From Peptococcaceae bacterium (lineage in GTDB: Bacteria > Bacillota > Desulfotomaculia > Desulfotomaculales > UBA12532): 17,269 bases of DNA. Below the pieces are notes generated by a model, which saw only the letters and a list, made by a program, of their open reading frames with translations, had not been told where the DNA came from and made no database searches. A program made the translations under genes and the position numbers. Each line of letters begins with the position of its first letter. Position 1 is the stretch's first letter. The stretch covers positions 1 to 17,269 of the forward strand of contig DMDP01000035.1 in NCBI GenBank assembly GCA_003445475.1, written 5' to 3'. Below are positions 1 to 6,048 of this stretch, one piece after another.

Positions 1-1135
1 TGTTCGACTGCCCCTTGGGATTGGTGGAGCGGAGCGCCACGATGAACTTGCCGCCGGGGGCCATCGCCGTGCCGCGGGCGAAGTCGACCTGCCCGCCGGT
101 GCCGGCCAGGCTCTTGGGGCCGATAGTTTCCGCGGTGCACTGACCCAAAAGGTCCATCTCCGCGGCGCTGGTGATGGCGACCATGTTGGCGTTAAGGCTG
201 ATGATTTGGGGATCGTTGGTGTAGGAAACGGGCCGCATCTCGATCATGGGGTTGTCGTCCAGGAAATCGTACAGCCGGCGCGTGCCGACGGCGGCCGTGC
301 ACACCATTTTACCGGGGTGCAGGGTTTTGTACCGGTTGGTGATTGCCCCCGCCTCGACGAGGTCGACGAAGGCGTCGGTAATGATTTCCGTGTGCACACC
401 CAGGCCTTTCTTGGCGCGCAAAGCCGCCGCCACCGCGTTGGGGATCGTACCCAGCCCCAGCTGGATGGTCGCACCGTCCGGCACCAGTTCCGCGATCTGG
501 GCGGCGATGATTTCGTCCTCGGGCTGGGGCGGATCGAAGGTGACCTCGGGTAGCGGGCTGGTGTCTTCCACGATGATGTCCGCCTGGCAGAGGTGGATGA
601 ACCCGGCGCCGTGGGTGCGCGGCATGTTGGGATTGACCACCAGGATAACCGTGTTGGCCTTGCGGGCGGCCGTGGTGGTGTAGTCGACCGACACGCCGAA
701 GCTGAAAAACCCGTGGCGGTCCATCGGCGAGACGACGCCCATAAAGACGTCCACGGTCACGTGTTCTTCGAAAAACCGCGGGTATTCCCGGAAATAGCCG
801 GGCATCACGCCCGCCTGCCCCGCCTGCACGCCCGGCCGCAGGACACCATTGGGGAACCAGGTAACGTGGCGGAAGTGCTTGTCCATTCCGGGCTTGAGGT
901 AGGTTGGCAGCGACAGCGGCAGCATCTGGTGGATGCGCACGTCCTTGAGTTCCTGCCGGCGTTCCACCATGGCCTCCAGCAGGCAGTGGGGTTCGCCGCA
1001 ACCCAGGGGCACGACGACGTTAAACCCCGATTGCAGGCATTGCACGGCATCCTCCGGCGCCATCTTTTTCTCCTCGTACTGCTTTTTCAACAAATCTTTT
1101 TGCGCCCAAATCGGTCCTAAGTTGAACCAGGTCAC
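1..1135 (-). CDS. Acetyl-CoA hydrolase/CoA-transferase family protein (butyrate/4-hydroxybutyrate CoA-transferase type), 3' end cut by window
   Basis: Likely moves CoA between an acyl-CoA and a short carboxylate such as acetate, in cytosolic fermentation or acyl-CoA oxidation. The GTG at 1135-1133 is chosen because AGGAGG lies at 1150-1145 with 9-nt spacing; the product then begins VTWFNLGPIWAQKDL. About 378 residues are visible and the family usually has about 430-450, so some 50-70 C-terminal residues lie beyond the left edge. Family signatures seen: VPLGCGEPHCLLEAM near residue 45, an N-terminal-half segment VFMGVVSPMDRHGFFSFG, and GVHTEIITDAFVDL, where the Glu of HTE matches the glutamate that forms the CoA thioester in this family. 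A later GTGGQVDFARG also fits. Substrate cannot be told from sequence: acetate, butyrate, 4-hydroxybutyrate and propionate enzymes all look like this. No partner gene is visible upstream. Confidence 0.9.
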   Translation of the reverse strand, partial: MTWFNLGPIWAQKDLLKKQYEEKKMAPEDAVQCLQSGFNVVVPLGCGEPHCLLEAMVERRQELKDVRIHQMLPLSLPTYLKPGMDKHFRHVTWFPNGVLRPGVQAGQAGVMPGYFREYPRFFEEHVTVDVFMGVVSPMDRHGFFSFGVSVDYTTTAARKANTVILVVNPNMPRTHGAGFIHLCQADIIVEDTSPLPEVTFDPPQPEDEIIAAQIAELVPDGATIQLGLGTIPNAVAAALRAKKGLGVHTEIITDAFVDLVEAGAITNRYKTLHPGKMVCTAAVGTRRLYDFLDDNPMIEMRPVSYTNDPQIISLNANMVAITSAAEMDLLGQCTAETIGPKSLAGTGGQVDFARGTAMAPGGKFIVALRSTNPKGQSN

Positions 1136-1151
1136 GCGTACCAACCTCCTG

Positions 1152-1199
1152 GGAGACCGCCTGGGTTGCGCCTTGGCCTGATTGCCCGGCGCGGTCTCC
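1152..1199 (-). promoter_or_regulatory. Leader hairpin next to the CoA-transferase ribosome binding site
   Basis: A perfect 9-bp inverted repeat, GGAGACCGC at 1152-1160 and GCGGTCTCC at 1191-1199, encloses 30 nt. On the minus-strand transcript its 3' arm ends one base before the AGGAGG ribosome binding site (1150-1145). It could be a leader stem-loop affecting translation or a DNA operator. No U-run follows, so it is not a terminator for this strand. Confidence 0.4.
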
Positions 1200-1290
1200 T
1201 GGATGTACTTCATTCTATTATCACGCAAGGTAAAGGCGTGCTATGGAGAGCCTCCGCAAGTGTTTGTTACTATAGATGCTATTTCAATAT

Positions 1291-1376
1291 GGAAACGAGA
1301 ATTCCTCTGTAGTGACGACAAAAATCTTGTCACTAACCAGTAGCCTAGTTATAATAGTAGCAACAATTTCGTTTCC
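1291..1376. repeat. Nested inverted repeats around the TauE promoter
   Basis: Outer arms GGAAACGA (1291-1298) and TCGTTTCC (1369-1376) are perfectly complementary and extend to about 12 bp (GGAAACGAGAATT against AATTTCGTTTCC) if one bulged base is allowed. An inner perfect 7-bp pair, TAGTGAC (1310-1316) and GTCACTA (1329-1335), overlaps the -35 box. A further GTGACAAG at 1390-1397 is complementary to CTTGTCAC at 1326-1333. Best read as an operator cluster; a small inverted-repeat insertion remnant is possible. Confidence 0.5.
1327..1355 (+). promoter_or_regulatory. Sigma-A type promoter for the TauE/TIGR02186 operon
   Basis: TTGTCA at 1327-1332 (5/6 match to the -35 consensus) is followed after exactly 17 bases by TATAAT at 1350-1355 (6/6). 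Transcription would start near 1362, giving a leader of about 310 nt before the ATG at 1675. The -35 box lies inside the right arm of the TAGTGAC/GTCACTA inverted repeat, so a repressor bound there would block RNA polymerase (inference). Confidence 0.65.
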
Positions 1377-1438
1377 GCTTCCTTCTTTGGTGACAAGTCC
1401 CTTTACGCTGGGGGGTGGTGCCCGGTTACAGACGGCTC

Positions 1439-1458
1439 AAGCGCCTTGGGGCAAACCC
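1439..1458 (+). repeat. Leader repeat, copy 1 (diverged)
   Basis: The core AAGCGCCTTGGGGC matches the AAGCACCTTGGTGC core of the two copies further downstream at 12 of 14 bases. The sequence after it is looser but keeps an ACCCG...ACAAA...CCGG order. It starts 120 bases before copy 2. Confidence 0.4.
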
Positions 1459-1502
1459 GCAACAAACCGGCCGGACCCACAACAAAGCGGCATAATGTGA
1501 AC

Positions 1503-1517
1503 GTACCCGAAGGGTAC
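1503..1517 (+). promoter_or_regulatory. Short hairpin in the TauE leader
   Basis: GTACCC (1503-1508) and GGGTAC (1512-1517) pair perfectly around a GAA loop in the long leader. No U-run follows, so it is not a simple terminator. It may be part of a larger leader fold. Confidence 0.35.
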
Positions 1518-1558
1518 TAATGTTTTACGGTACCTATGTGCATCAGTTCACAACCGGC

Positions 1559-1592
1559 AAGCACCTTGGTGCGGCACAAAACCCGGTAAGGG
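1559..1592 (+). repeat. Leader repeat, copy 2
   Basis: This 34-base segment starts AAGCACCTTGGTGCGGCAC and ends CCCGGTAAGGG. It matches copy 3 except for four C/T transitions and one single-base gap. Copies 2 and 3 start 72 bases apart. Confidence 0.6.
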
Positions 1593-1630
1593 ATCGAAAA
1601 AAAACCGCAAGCGTAGTTTCCGCGGCGACA

Positions 1631-1665
1631 AAGCACCTTGGCGTGGTACAAAATCCGGTAAAGGG
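1631..1665 (+). repeat. Leader repeat, copy 3, just before the TauE start
   Basis: This 35-base segment starts AAGCACCTTGGCGTGGTAC and ends CCGGTAAAGGG. Its 3' end runs into the AAGGGGAG ribosome binding site of the TauE-type gene (1661-1668), so anything binding or folding the repeat could affect translation. That role is inferred. Confidence 0.6.
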
Positions 1666-1674
1666 GAGAGATAG

Positions 1675-2598
1675 ATGGAGATTTATCTTCCTATTGCGGG
1701 AATGCCGGTTAACGTCTTCCTGATCCTGGGCCTGGGCGCCCTGGTCGGTGTGCTCTCGGGCCTGTTCGGCGTCGGCGGCGGGTTTCTGCTTACACCCCTC
1801 CTCATTTTCGCCGGCATCCCGCCCGCGGTGGCGGCGGCGTCCGACACGAACCAGATCGTTGCCGCATCTGCTTCCGGAGCGCTGGCGCATAAACGTCTGG
1901 GAAACGTAGACGTCAAGATGGGGATTATCTACCTTATCGGTGGGGTTCTCGGAGGCACGGCGGGAGCGCAGCTCGTGCGCGTGTTGCGCGGCGTCGGGAA
2001 CTACGACGTAACGATGAAAATCGTTTACGTGATTATGCTTACCCTTGTGGGCGGCTTCATGCTCATCGAGAGCATCAACGCCCTGCGGGGCAAGAAAAAG
2101 GAAGCCGATCCCAATAAGCCTTCCGCTTTCAAGCGCTTCGTCCAGAGACTGCCCCTGCAGACCGACTTCAAGGTCAGCGGCGTGCGCACCTCGATCATTT
2201 TCGTTGTGGGCCTCGGTTTTGTGGTGGGCGTACTTGCGGCCCTTCTCGGTGTCGGCGGCGGTTTCATCACCATGCCCGCAATGATCTACCTTCTCGGCAT
2301 GCCTACGATCGTGGCCATCGGCACCGATCTGTTCCAGATTGTCTTCACCAGCATGAACGTGACCATCCAGCAGGCCATTGCCAACCACACCGTGGACGTC
2401 GTCCTGGCCATTCTCCTCTTCTGCGGTTCCACCATCGGCGCCCAGTTCGGTGCGCGGTTCAGCAAGCGGTTTCGCGGTGAGCAGCTGCGCATCATCCTGG
2501 CGGCCATTGTTCTGTGCGTTATGGCCAAGCTGGTCTTCGATCTCGTAACCACGCCCGAAAGCCTGATCACGCTTACCGCCGGGAAGGGGGGCCACTAA
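1675..2598 (+). CDS. TauE/SafE (TSUP) family membrane exporter
   Basis: An integral membrane transporter of the TSUP family, whose members move sulfite, sulfonates or other small organosulfur anions. The 307-residue length is typical. Two internal halves each begin with the family's glycine-rich segment: GLFGVGGGFLLTPLLI (GVGGG at residues 32-36) and ALLGVGGGFITMPAMI (192-196). The second half adds GTDLFQIVFTSMNVT. A basic, polar loop rich in Lys and Arg near residue 140-165 separates the halves. The ATG is preceded by AAGGGGAG with 6-nt spacing. The next gene starts directly after the TAA, so the two are co-transcribed and probably co-translated. The substrate is unknown; the pairing with a TIGR02186-type protein is a recurrent one for this family. 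Confidence 0.9.
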   Translation: MEIYLPIAGMPVNVFLILGLGALVGVLSGLFGVGGGFLLTPLLIFAGIPPAVAAASDTNQIVAASASGALAHKRLGNVDVKMGIIYLIGGVLGGTAGAQLVRVLRGVGNYDVTMKIVYVIMLTLVGGFMLIESINALRGKKKEADPNKPSAFKRFVQRLPLQTDFKVSGVRTSIIFVVGLGFVVGVLAALLGVGGGFITMPAMIYLLGMPTIVAIGTDLFQIVFTSMNVTIQQAIANHTVDVVLAILLFCGSTIGAQFGARFSKRFRGEQLRIILAAIVLCVMAKLVFDLVTTPESLITLTAGKGGH

Positions 2599-3411
2599 AT
2601 GCGTGTTTTAAGGTTGTTAGCGCTGCTTGCAGGCCTTTGCTGGCTGTTTACGCCGCTCGCCGTGGCCGCCCCGGCGGTGACGGTGGAGCCGAACACCATT
2701 AACGTCGGCATTGATTTCACCGGCGCGCAGACCACGGTAAAGGGCACCGTACCGGAAGGGGCGCAGGTCATTATTAAAGCATCGGCCCCCGGCCACCCCA
2801 TAGGCCTGAGCAAGAAGGGGCGCGTGGGCGGCCTGTGGATGACGGTGGAGTCGGTGACGGTTGACGGCATGCCCGGTTTCTACCAGGTGCTGACCTCCGC
2901 CGAGCTGAGCGCCATGCCGCCGGAGGTCGTCCGGGAGGCGGGCGTCGATCCCGACTTTGCCGCCCTGACGGCCATGGCCCGGGTCACCGCCAAACACGAG
3001 GAACAGACGGTGGTCCTCGAGGCTGCGGCTGCGGAGGACTATGCGCGCGGTCTGATCGACATCAACAGACAAAAGGGATTGTACAGCATACGCGAGGGCG
3101 CGGTCTCCGTGAACGGGGACCGGTTCGAGGCCGTGCTTGACATTCCGGCGGCGGTGCCGCGCGGGGATATCAAGATCGAGGTTCTTGCCGTCGGCCCCGA
3201 CGGCACGGTTTCGGCCCTTGAACCCCAGGTGCTGAAAGTGGCCAGCATCGGGCTGGTAAAGGGTCTCGGCGAGATGGCGAGGACCAACCCCGTGGCCTAC
3301 GGGCTGCTCGCGGTGGCCATCGCCCTGACGACGGGTCTGGTGATCGCCAACCTGTTCAAGTACCTGCAGAAACTGATCTTCAAGGACGAAGGCGTCAGCG
3401 CGCATCACTGA
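2599..3411 (+). CDS. TIGR02186-type protein: secreted domain with C-terminal membrane anchor, TauE partner
   Basis: A protein of unknown function matching from memory the TIGR02186/Alph_Pro_TM group that accompanies TauE/SafE exporters. Residues 1-24 form a signal peptide (hydrophobic LLALLAGLCWLFTPLAV, then AAPAV). The family-like start of the mature domain is INVGIDFTGAQTTVKGTVPEG, followed by a glycine/lysine segment with GRVGGLWMTVESV. The middle is charged and soluble; residues about 235-257 form one membrane helix (YGLLAVAIALTTGLVIANLF) with a short basic cytosolic tail. The topology puts the main domain outside the membrane. The ATG directly abuts the TAA of the TauE gene; AAGGGGGG about 8 nt upstream serves as ribosome binding site. 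Likely an accessory or substrate-handling subunit of the exporter, by context only. Confidence 0.75.
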   Translation: MRVLRLLALLAGLCWLFTPLAVAAPAVTVEPNTINVGIDFTGAQTTVKGTVPEGAQVIIKASAPGHPIGLSKKGRVGGLWMTVESVTVDGMPGFYQVLTSAELSAMPPEVVREAGVDPDFAALTAMARVTAKHEEQTVVLEAAAAEDYARGLIDINRQKGLYSIREGAVSVNGDRFEAVLDIPAAVPRGDIKIEVLAVGPDGTVSALEPQVLKVASIGLVKGLGEMARTNPVAYGLLAVAIALTTGLVIANLFKYLQKLIFKDEGVSAHH

Positions 3412-3417
3412 GCGGCG

Positions 3418-3517
3418 GGCGCCAGTCGCGCCTGTTAGGAGGTGGGAAGCCTGCACAAGGGGCTTCCCCTTTTGCTTGTGCGGTGGACCCGAAAGAATGC
3501 GGGAATTCTCCTAACAG
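3418..3517 (+). ncRNA. Candidate structured RNA with pseudoknot, between the TIGR02186-type and HD-GYP genes
   Basis: Complementary segments are packed here far beyond what a simple terminator needs. A 5-bp hairpin GGCGC/GCGCC lies at 3418-3422/3428-3432. A 10-bp perfect closing stem is CTGTTAGGAG (3432-3441) with CTCCTAACAG (3508-3517). Inside it are an 8-bp hairpin GGGAAGCC (3444-3451)/GGCTTCCC (3461-3468), and a hairpin CCCG (3488-3491)/CGGG (3500-3503). The loop of the 8-bp hairpin carries GCACAAG (3453-3459), exactly complementary to CTTGTGC (3475-3481), giving an H-type pseudoknot. The strand is uncertain because complementarity is symmetric; plus is preferred because the HD-GYP start lies 65 nt downstream. 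I do not recognise a known riboswitch or ribozyme. A small inverted-repeat insertion (86 bp, 10-bp ends) is the alternative. Confidence 0.5.
3444..3474 (+). terminator. Possible intrinsic terminator after the TauE operon
   Basis: The perfect 8-bp GC-rich stem GGGAAGCC/GGCTTCCC with a 9-nt loop is followed by CCTTTTG. Four U residues make it a modest Rho-independent terminator for the upstream operon. It is embedded in the larger fold at 3418-3517, so it may be a conditional terminator: pairing of its loop with 3475-3481 could stabilise or alter it. Confidence 0.45.
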
Positions 3518-3582
3518 AGAAAGGAATTTGTAGAAATAGGACGAAAATAGAGTAAATCAAAAGTACACGGGGGCGTTGCCGC

Positions 3583-4704
3583 ATGCGGCGGGTACCGGTT
3601 GATTTCCTGCAGCCCGGCATGAAGGTGGGGCGTCCCATTTACAACTCCCAGGGGCACCTCCTTCTTGCTGCAGGCACCATCCTGAGCCGGCGCAACATCG
3701 CGGGGCTCAGGCGTCTGGGTATTCCTGCTGTGTACATCGACGACGGGCTCCTGCCCGATATTGTCGTCGAGGACGTCGTTCCGGACGCCGTTCGTATCGA
3801 CGCCGTACGCCAGGTCCGCAGGCTCTTCGAAGCGGAAACCGAAGGCCTGCCCGTCGGCCGCGCGATCGTTAAGACGCGGCAAATAGCCCGGACGGTGGAC
3901 GAGATCATCGATCAGCTTCTCGGCCAGGAATCCCTGGCCGTCAACCTGGTTGACATCAGGTCTCTCGACGACTACACCTTCGGCCACTCGGTGAACGTGT
4001 GCGTTCTCTCCCTCCTTACGGGCATCACCCTTGGGTACAACCGGGAGAATTTGTTTTTCCTGGGGATGGGGGCGATACTCCACGACATCGGCAAGGTGCG
4101 CGTTCCCCGGCGCATCCTCAACAAACCGGATTTCCTGACGCAAGAGGAGTTCGAGATAGTCAAGCAGCACACCGTCCACGGTTACGAGATCCTGAAGCGG
4201 TTGCCCGACATCAGTCCCATGGCGGCAAAAATCCCCCACCAGCACCACGAGCGCTACCAGGGACAGGGGTATCCTCAGGGTTTGCGGGGGCATGAAATCC
4301 ACCCGTTCGCGCGCATTACCGCCGTGGCCGACGTCTTTGACGCCCTGACCGCTGACCGGGTATACCGCCCCGCCGTCCCGGTGCACGAGGCCTTTGAGAT
4401 GATCGCCGGCTCGGGCGACTTCCTTTTCGACTTCGAGGTTGTGCAGGCTTTCCTTTATAATATTGCCGCCTACCCCGTGGGGACCATCGTGGCCCTGAGC
4501 AACGGCGAGATCGGGGCCGTGGTGGAAACCACGCGCGGCCTCTCACTCTGCCCGCGGGTTCGCATCCTTTTCGACGCCGACGGCGCCCCCGTAGAGGATG
4601 TGTACGAACGGGCCCTCGCCGAGGAGCGCAACATCACCGTAGTGCGGGTGGTGGACGAAAGCGAGCTCCGGGGCCTGGGCGGCGCCTGCGCCCGGGAGTC
4701 CTGA
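3583..4704 (+). CDS. HD-GYP domain cyclic-di-GMP phosphodiesterase
   Basis: Probably hydrolyses cyclic di-GMP in the cytosol, lowering this second messenger in control of motility, surface growth or development. Residues 1-55 form a short N-terminal module (VPVDFLQPGMKVGRPIYNSQ, then LLLAAGTILS) common to Firmicute HD-GYP proteins. The HD-GYP core follows: GHSVNV (His about 135), HDIGK (His167-Asp168), HTVHGYEIL (His about 196), and HQHHERYQGQGYPQGL (from about 219), with the diagnostic GYP. The last 80 residues include YPVGTIVALSNGEIGAVVE, the usual C-terminal beta module. No receiver or membrane sensor domain is fused, so input may come from the N-terminal module or from expression level. 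GGGGG at 3569-3573, 9 nt upstream of the ATG, is a weak ribosome binding site. A structured RNA candidate lies in its leader. Confidence 0.9.
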   Translation: MRRVPVDFLQPGMKVGRPIYNSQGHLLLAAGTILSRRNIAGLRRLGIPAVYIDDGLLPDIVVEDVVPDAVRIDAVRQVRRLFEAETEGLPVGRAIVKTRQIARTVDEIIDQLLGQESLAVNLVDIRSLDDYTFGHSVNVCVLSLLTGITLGYNRENLFFLGMGAILHDIGKVRVPRRILNKPDFLTQEEFEIVKQHTVHGYEILKRLPDISPMAAKIPHQHHERYQGQGYPQGLRGHEIHPFARITAVADVFDALTADRVYRPAVPVHEAFEMIAGSGDFLFDFEVVQAFLYNIAAYPVGTIVALSNGEIGAVVETTRGLSLCPRVRILFDADGAPVEDVYERALAEERNITVVRVVDESELRGLGGACARES

Positions 4705-4715
4705 GGACACCGGCC

Positions 4716-4760
4716 GGCCCGGCGCTTTTGCCCGCCGCACCCCCGGGCCGTTCCCTCTTT
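4716..4760 (+). terminator. Possible terminator after the HD-GYP gene
   Basis: GGCCCGG (4716-4722) pairs with CCGGGCC (4743-4749) around a 20-nt loop that contains a short GGCG/CGCC pairing. TTCCCTCTTTT follows. The stem is GC-rich but the loop is large and the U-run interrupted. Confidence 0.4.
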
Positions 4761-4883
4761 TACGCTTTACCCTTGAAGGCCGGCCGAGCATAAATGGGGT
4801 CGCGCATTGAGGCGACGTCTGAAGGGCACACTAGTACCGGTTGTCACCGGTTTGCAATTACCCGAGACGGAGGCATGGTACTT

Positions 4884-5957
4884 GTGGACGACGTCAGGCG
4901 CAGGCGTGCCATCTGGCTTCTGATCGCGCTGGCGGCCGTGGTGGTGCTGGGCATCGCCGTTTCCCCGGCCGCGCGCAAGCCGGCACCCGTTTTCCGCCCG
5001 CAGGTCGTGGGGTATTACGTGGACGAAGCCGGTCCCACCGGCTCCCTGGGTTCGCTGCGCGAACACGTGCAGGAACTCGATGTCTTTTCCCCGCTCTGGC
5101 ACAGCATTTACCCGGACGGCTCGGTGGACAGCAAGGTCAACCCCGAGGCCCTGGAGATCGCCCGGCGGGCGCGGCTCCAGATCCTGCCGCTTATCAACGC
5201 GGGCGAGAACGACGACACCTTTCTGCGCGATCCGGCCGCCCGCGACCGGGCCATAGCCGGCATCATGGAGGCCGTGCGGCGGTACAACTACGACGGCGTC
5301 TTCCTCGACGTTCAGCTCCTGCCGGAAAACGGCAAGACCTTTGCGGGCTCCCGGGACCTTCTGACGGACTTCGTCCGCCGGCTGCGCGACCGGTTAAAGG
5401 CGGAACGCAAGACGCTGGCCATGGCCGTCATCCCGCAGTTCGAGACCTCGCCGGACGTCAGCGCCATTTACGATTATGGCGCCCTGGCCCGGCTGGTGGA
5501 CCGGGTCGCGCTCATGACCTACGACCGGCACCAGACGTCCAGCCCTCCGGGTCCGGTCGCGCCCTTCGGCTGGGTGGAGGGGAACATCAAGGACGCCCTG
5601 AAGAAAGGGTTTCGCCCCGGCCAGATCCTGCTGGGCATCGCCACCTACGGCTACGACTGGCCGGCGGGCCAGGCCGGTGGTTTCTCCCGGCCGACGCGCG
5701 AGATCTTGGAACGCGCCGGCCGCCTCGGCGCGGAGGTCAAGTGGGACGAGCGCTTTCAGGAGCCGTACTACGTTTACACCGCCCCGGGCGACCGCCCGCG
5801 GGAGGTATGGTTTGAAAACAAGCACACCCTGAAGCAGAAAATCTCCCTGGTGCGCAAGTACCGCCTGGCAGGCGTGGCGATCTGGCGACTTGGCTTCGAA
5901 GAGGATGACTTCTGGCGCACCCTGCGCGCGAGCCTGCGCCCGGGGGCGGGGAGGTAA
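4884..5957 (+). CDS. GH18-fold (chitinase/YaaH-like) membrane-anchored protein, catalytic Glu replaced by Gln
   Basis: A glycoside hydrolase family 18-type barrel, probably facing the outside and binding or processing cell-wall glycan. GTG at 4884 is chosen because GGAGG at 4869-4873 gives 10-nt spacing; the ATG at 4875 sits one base from it, and an ATG at 4794 has no ribosome binding site. Residues about 9-27 (AIWLLIALAAVVVLGIAVS) form a signal anchor after RRRR. Barrel landmarks: VVGYYVDEAG, LDVFSPLWHSIYPDGS, ILPLINAG, then YDGVFLDVQLLPENG, MAVIPQ, VALMTYDRH, ILLGIATYGYDW and a C-terminal LAGVAIWRLGFED-like end. The DGxxxDxE motif reads DGVFLDVQ, so the proton-donor Glu is Gln (codon CAG at 5313-5315, about residue 144). 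Possibly a binding protein rather than an enzyme. Likely the first gene of an envelope cluster with htrA and dacF. Confidence 0.8.
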   Translation: MDDVRRRRAIWLLIALAAVVVLGIAVSPAARKPAPVFRPQVVGYYVDEAGPTGSLGSLREHVQELDVFSPLWHSIYPDGSVDSKVNPEALEIARRARLQILPLINAGENDDTFLRDPAARDRAIAGIMEAVRRYNYDGVFLDVQLLPENGKTFAGSRDLLTDFVRRLRDRLKAERKTLAMAVIPQFETSPDVSAIYDYGALARLVDRVALMTYDRHQTSSPPGPVAPFGWVEGNIKDALKKGFRPGQILLGIATYGYDWPAGQAGGFSRPTREILERAGRLGAEVKWDERFQEPYYVYTAPGDRPREVWFENKHTLKQKISLVRKYRLAGVAIWRLGFEEDDFWRTLRASLRPGAGR

Positions 5958-5983
5958 TTCATGGCAAATTGCCGCCGGCGAAC

Positions 5984-6012
5984 TTGACGAGCCCGGTGTG
6001 TTGGGGTATTTT
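5984..6012 (+). promoter_or_regulatory. Promoter for the htrA-dacF pair
   Basis: TTGACG at 5984-5989 (5/6) and TATTTT at 6007-6012 (4/6) are separated by exactly 17 bases in the 91-base gap after the GH18-like gene. The start of transcription would be near 6019, about 30 nt before the ATG of htrA. Confidence 0.55.
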
Positions 6013-6048
6013 TAAAAGAGAAATTCGGCCTGGTTGAGGGTGACGCAC

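Larger units (their letters stand above)
1136..1674. other. Divergent intergenic region without a supportable gene
   Basis: This 539-base gap between the divergent CoA-transferase and TauE-type genes is visibly more AT-rich from about 1200 to 1400 than its surroundings. It holds the CoA-transferase ribosome binding site and hairpin on the left, a good plus-strand promoter with nested inverted repeats at 1291-1376, a small hairpin at 1503-1517 and three related repeats (1439-1458, 1559-1592, 1631-1665). The small open frames here have no convincing ribosome binding site and overlap these elements. I could not identify a clear minus-strand promoter for the CoA-transferase. Confidence 0.7.

Noticed and set aside
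1276..1500. 74-codon plus-strand frame with a hydrophobic stretch in the CoA-transferase/TauE gap
   Set aside because: No ribosome binding site before its ATG, and it runs straight through the promoter and inverted repeats.
1439..1665. Spaced repeats as a CRISPR array
   Set aside because: Only three copies with uneven spacing (120 and 72 bases), one strongly diverged, and no cas genes.
1520..1723. 67-codon frame whose protein contains a repeated KHLG..QNPV unit
   Set aside because: The protein repeat simply mirrors the DNA repeat copies at 1559 and 1631, it overlaps the TauE start and has no ribosome binding site.
1543..2595. 350-codon minus-strand frame opposite the TauE gene
   Set aside because: His-, Asp- and Glu-rich antisense shadow of a membrane protein gene with clear TSUP motifs.
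4231..4275. HHERYQGQGYP in place of the common HHExxDGxGYP in the HD-GYP protein
   Set aside because: The metal-binding His residues and GYP are kept, and substitution of the Asp position is seen among HD-GYP proteins, so it does not suggest loss of function.
4712..4785. Two GGCCGGCC palindromes 66 bases apart
   Set aside because: Eight-base GC palindromes are expected often in sequence this GC-rich, and they coincide with no other signal.
4766..4794. TTTACC-N17-CATAAA as a promoter for the GH18-like gene
   Set aside because: Only 4/6 matches in each box and lying on the terminator tail; not strong enough to list.
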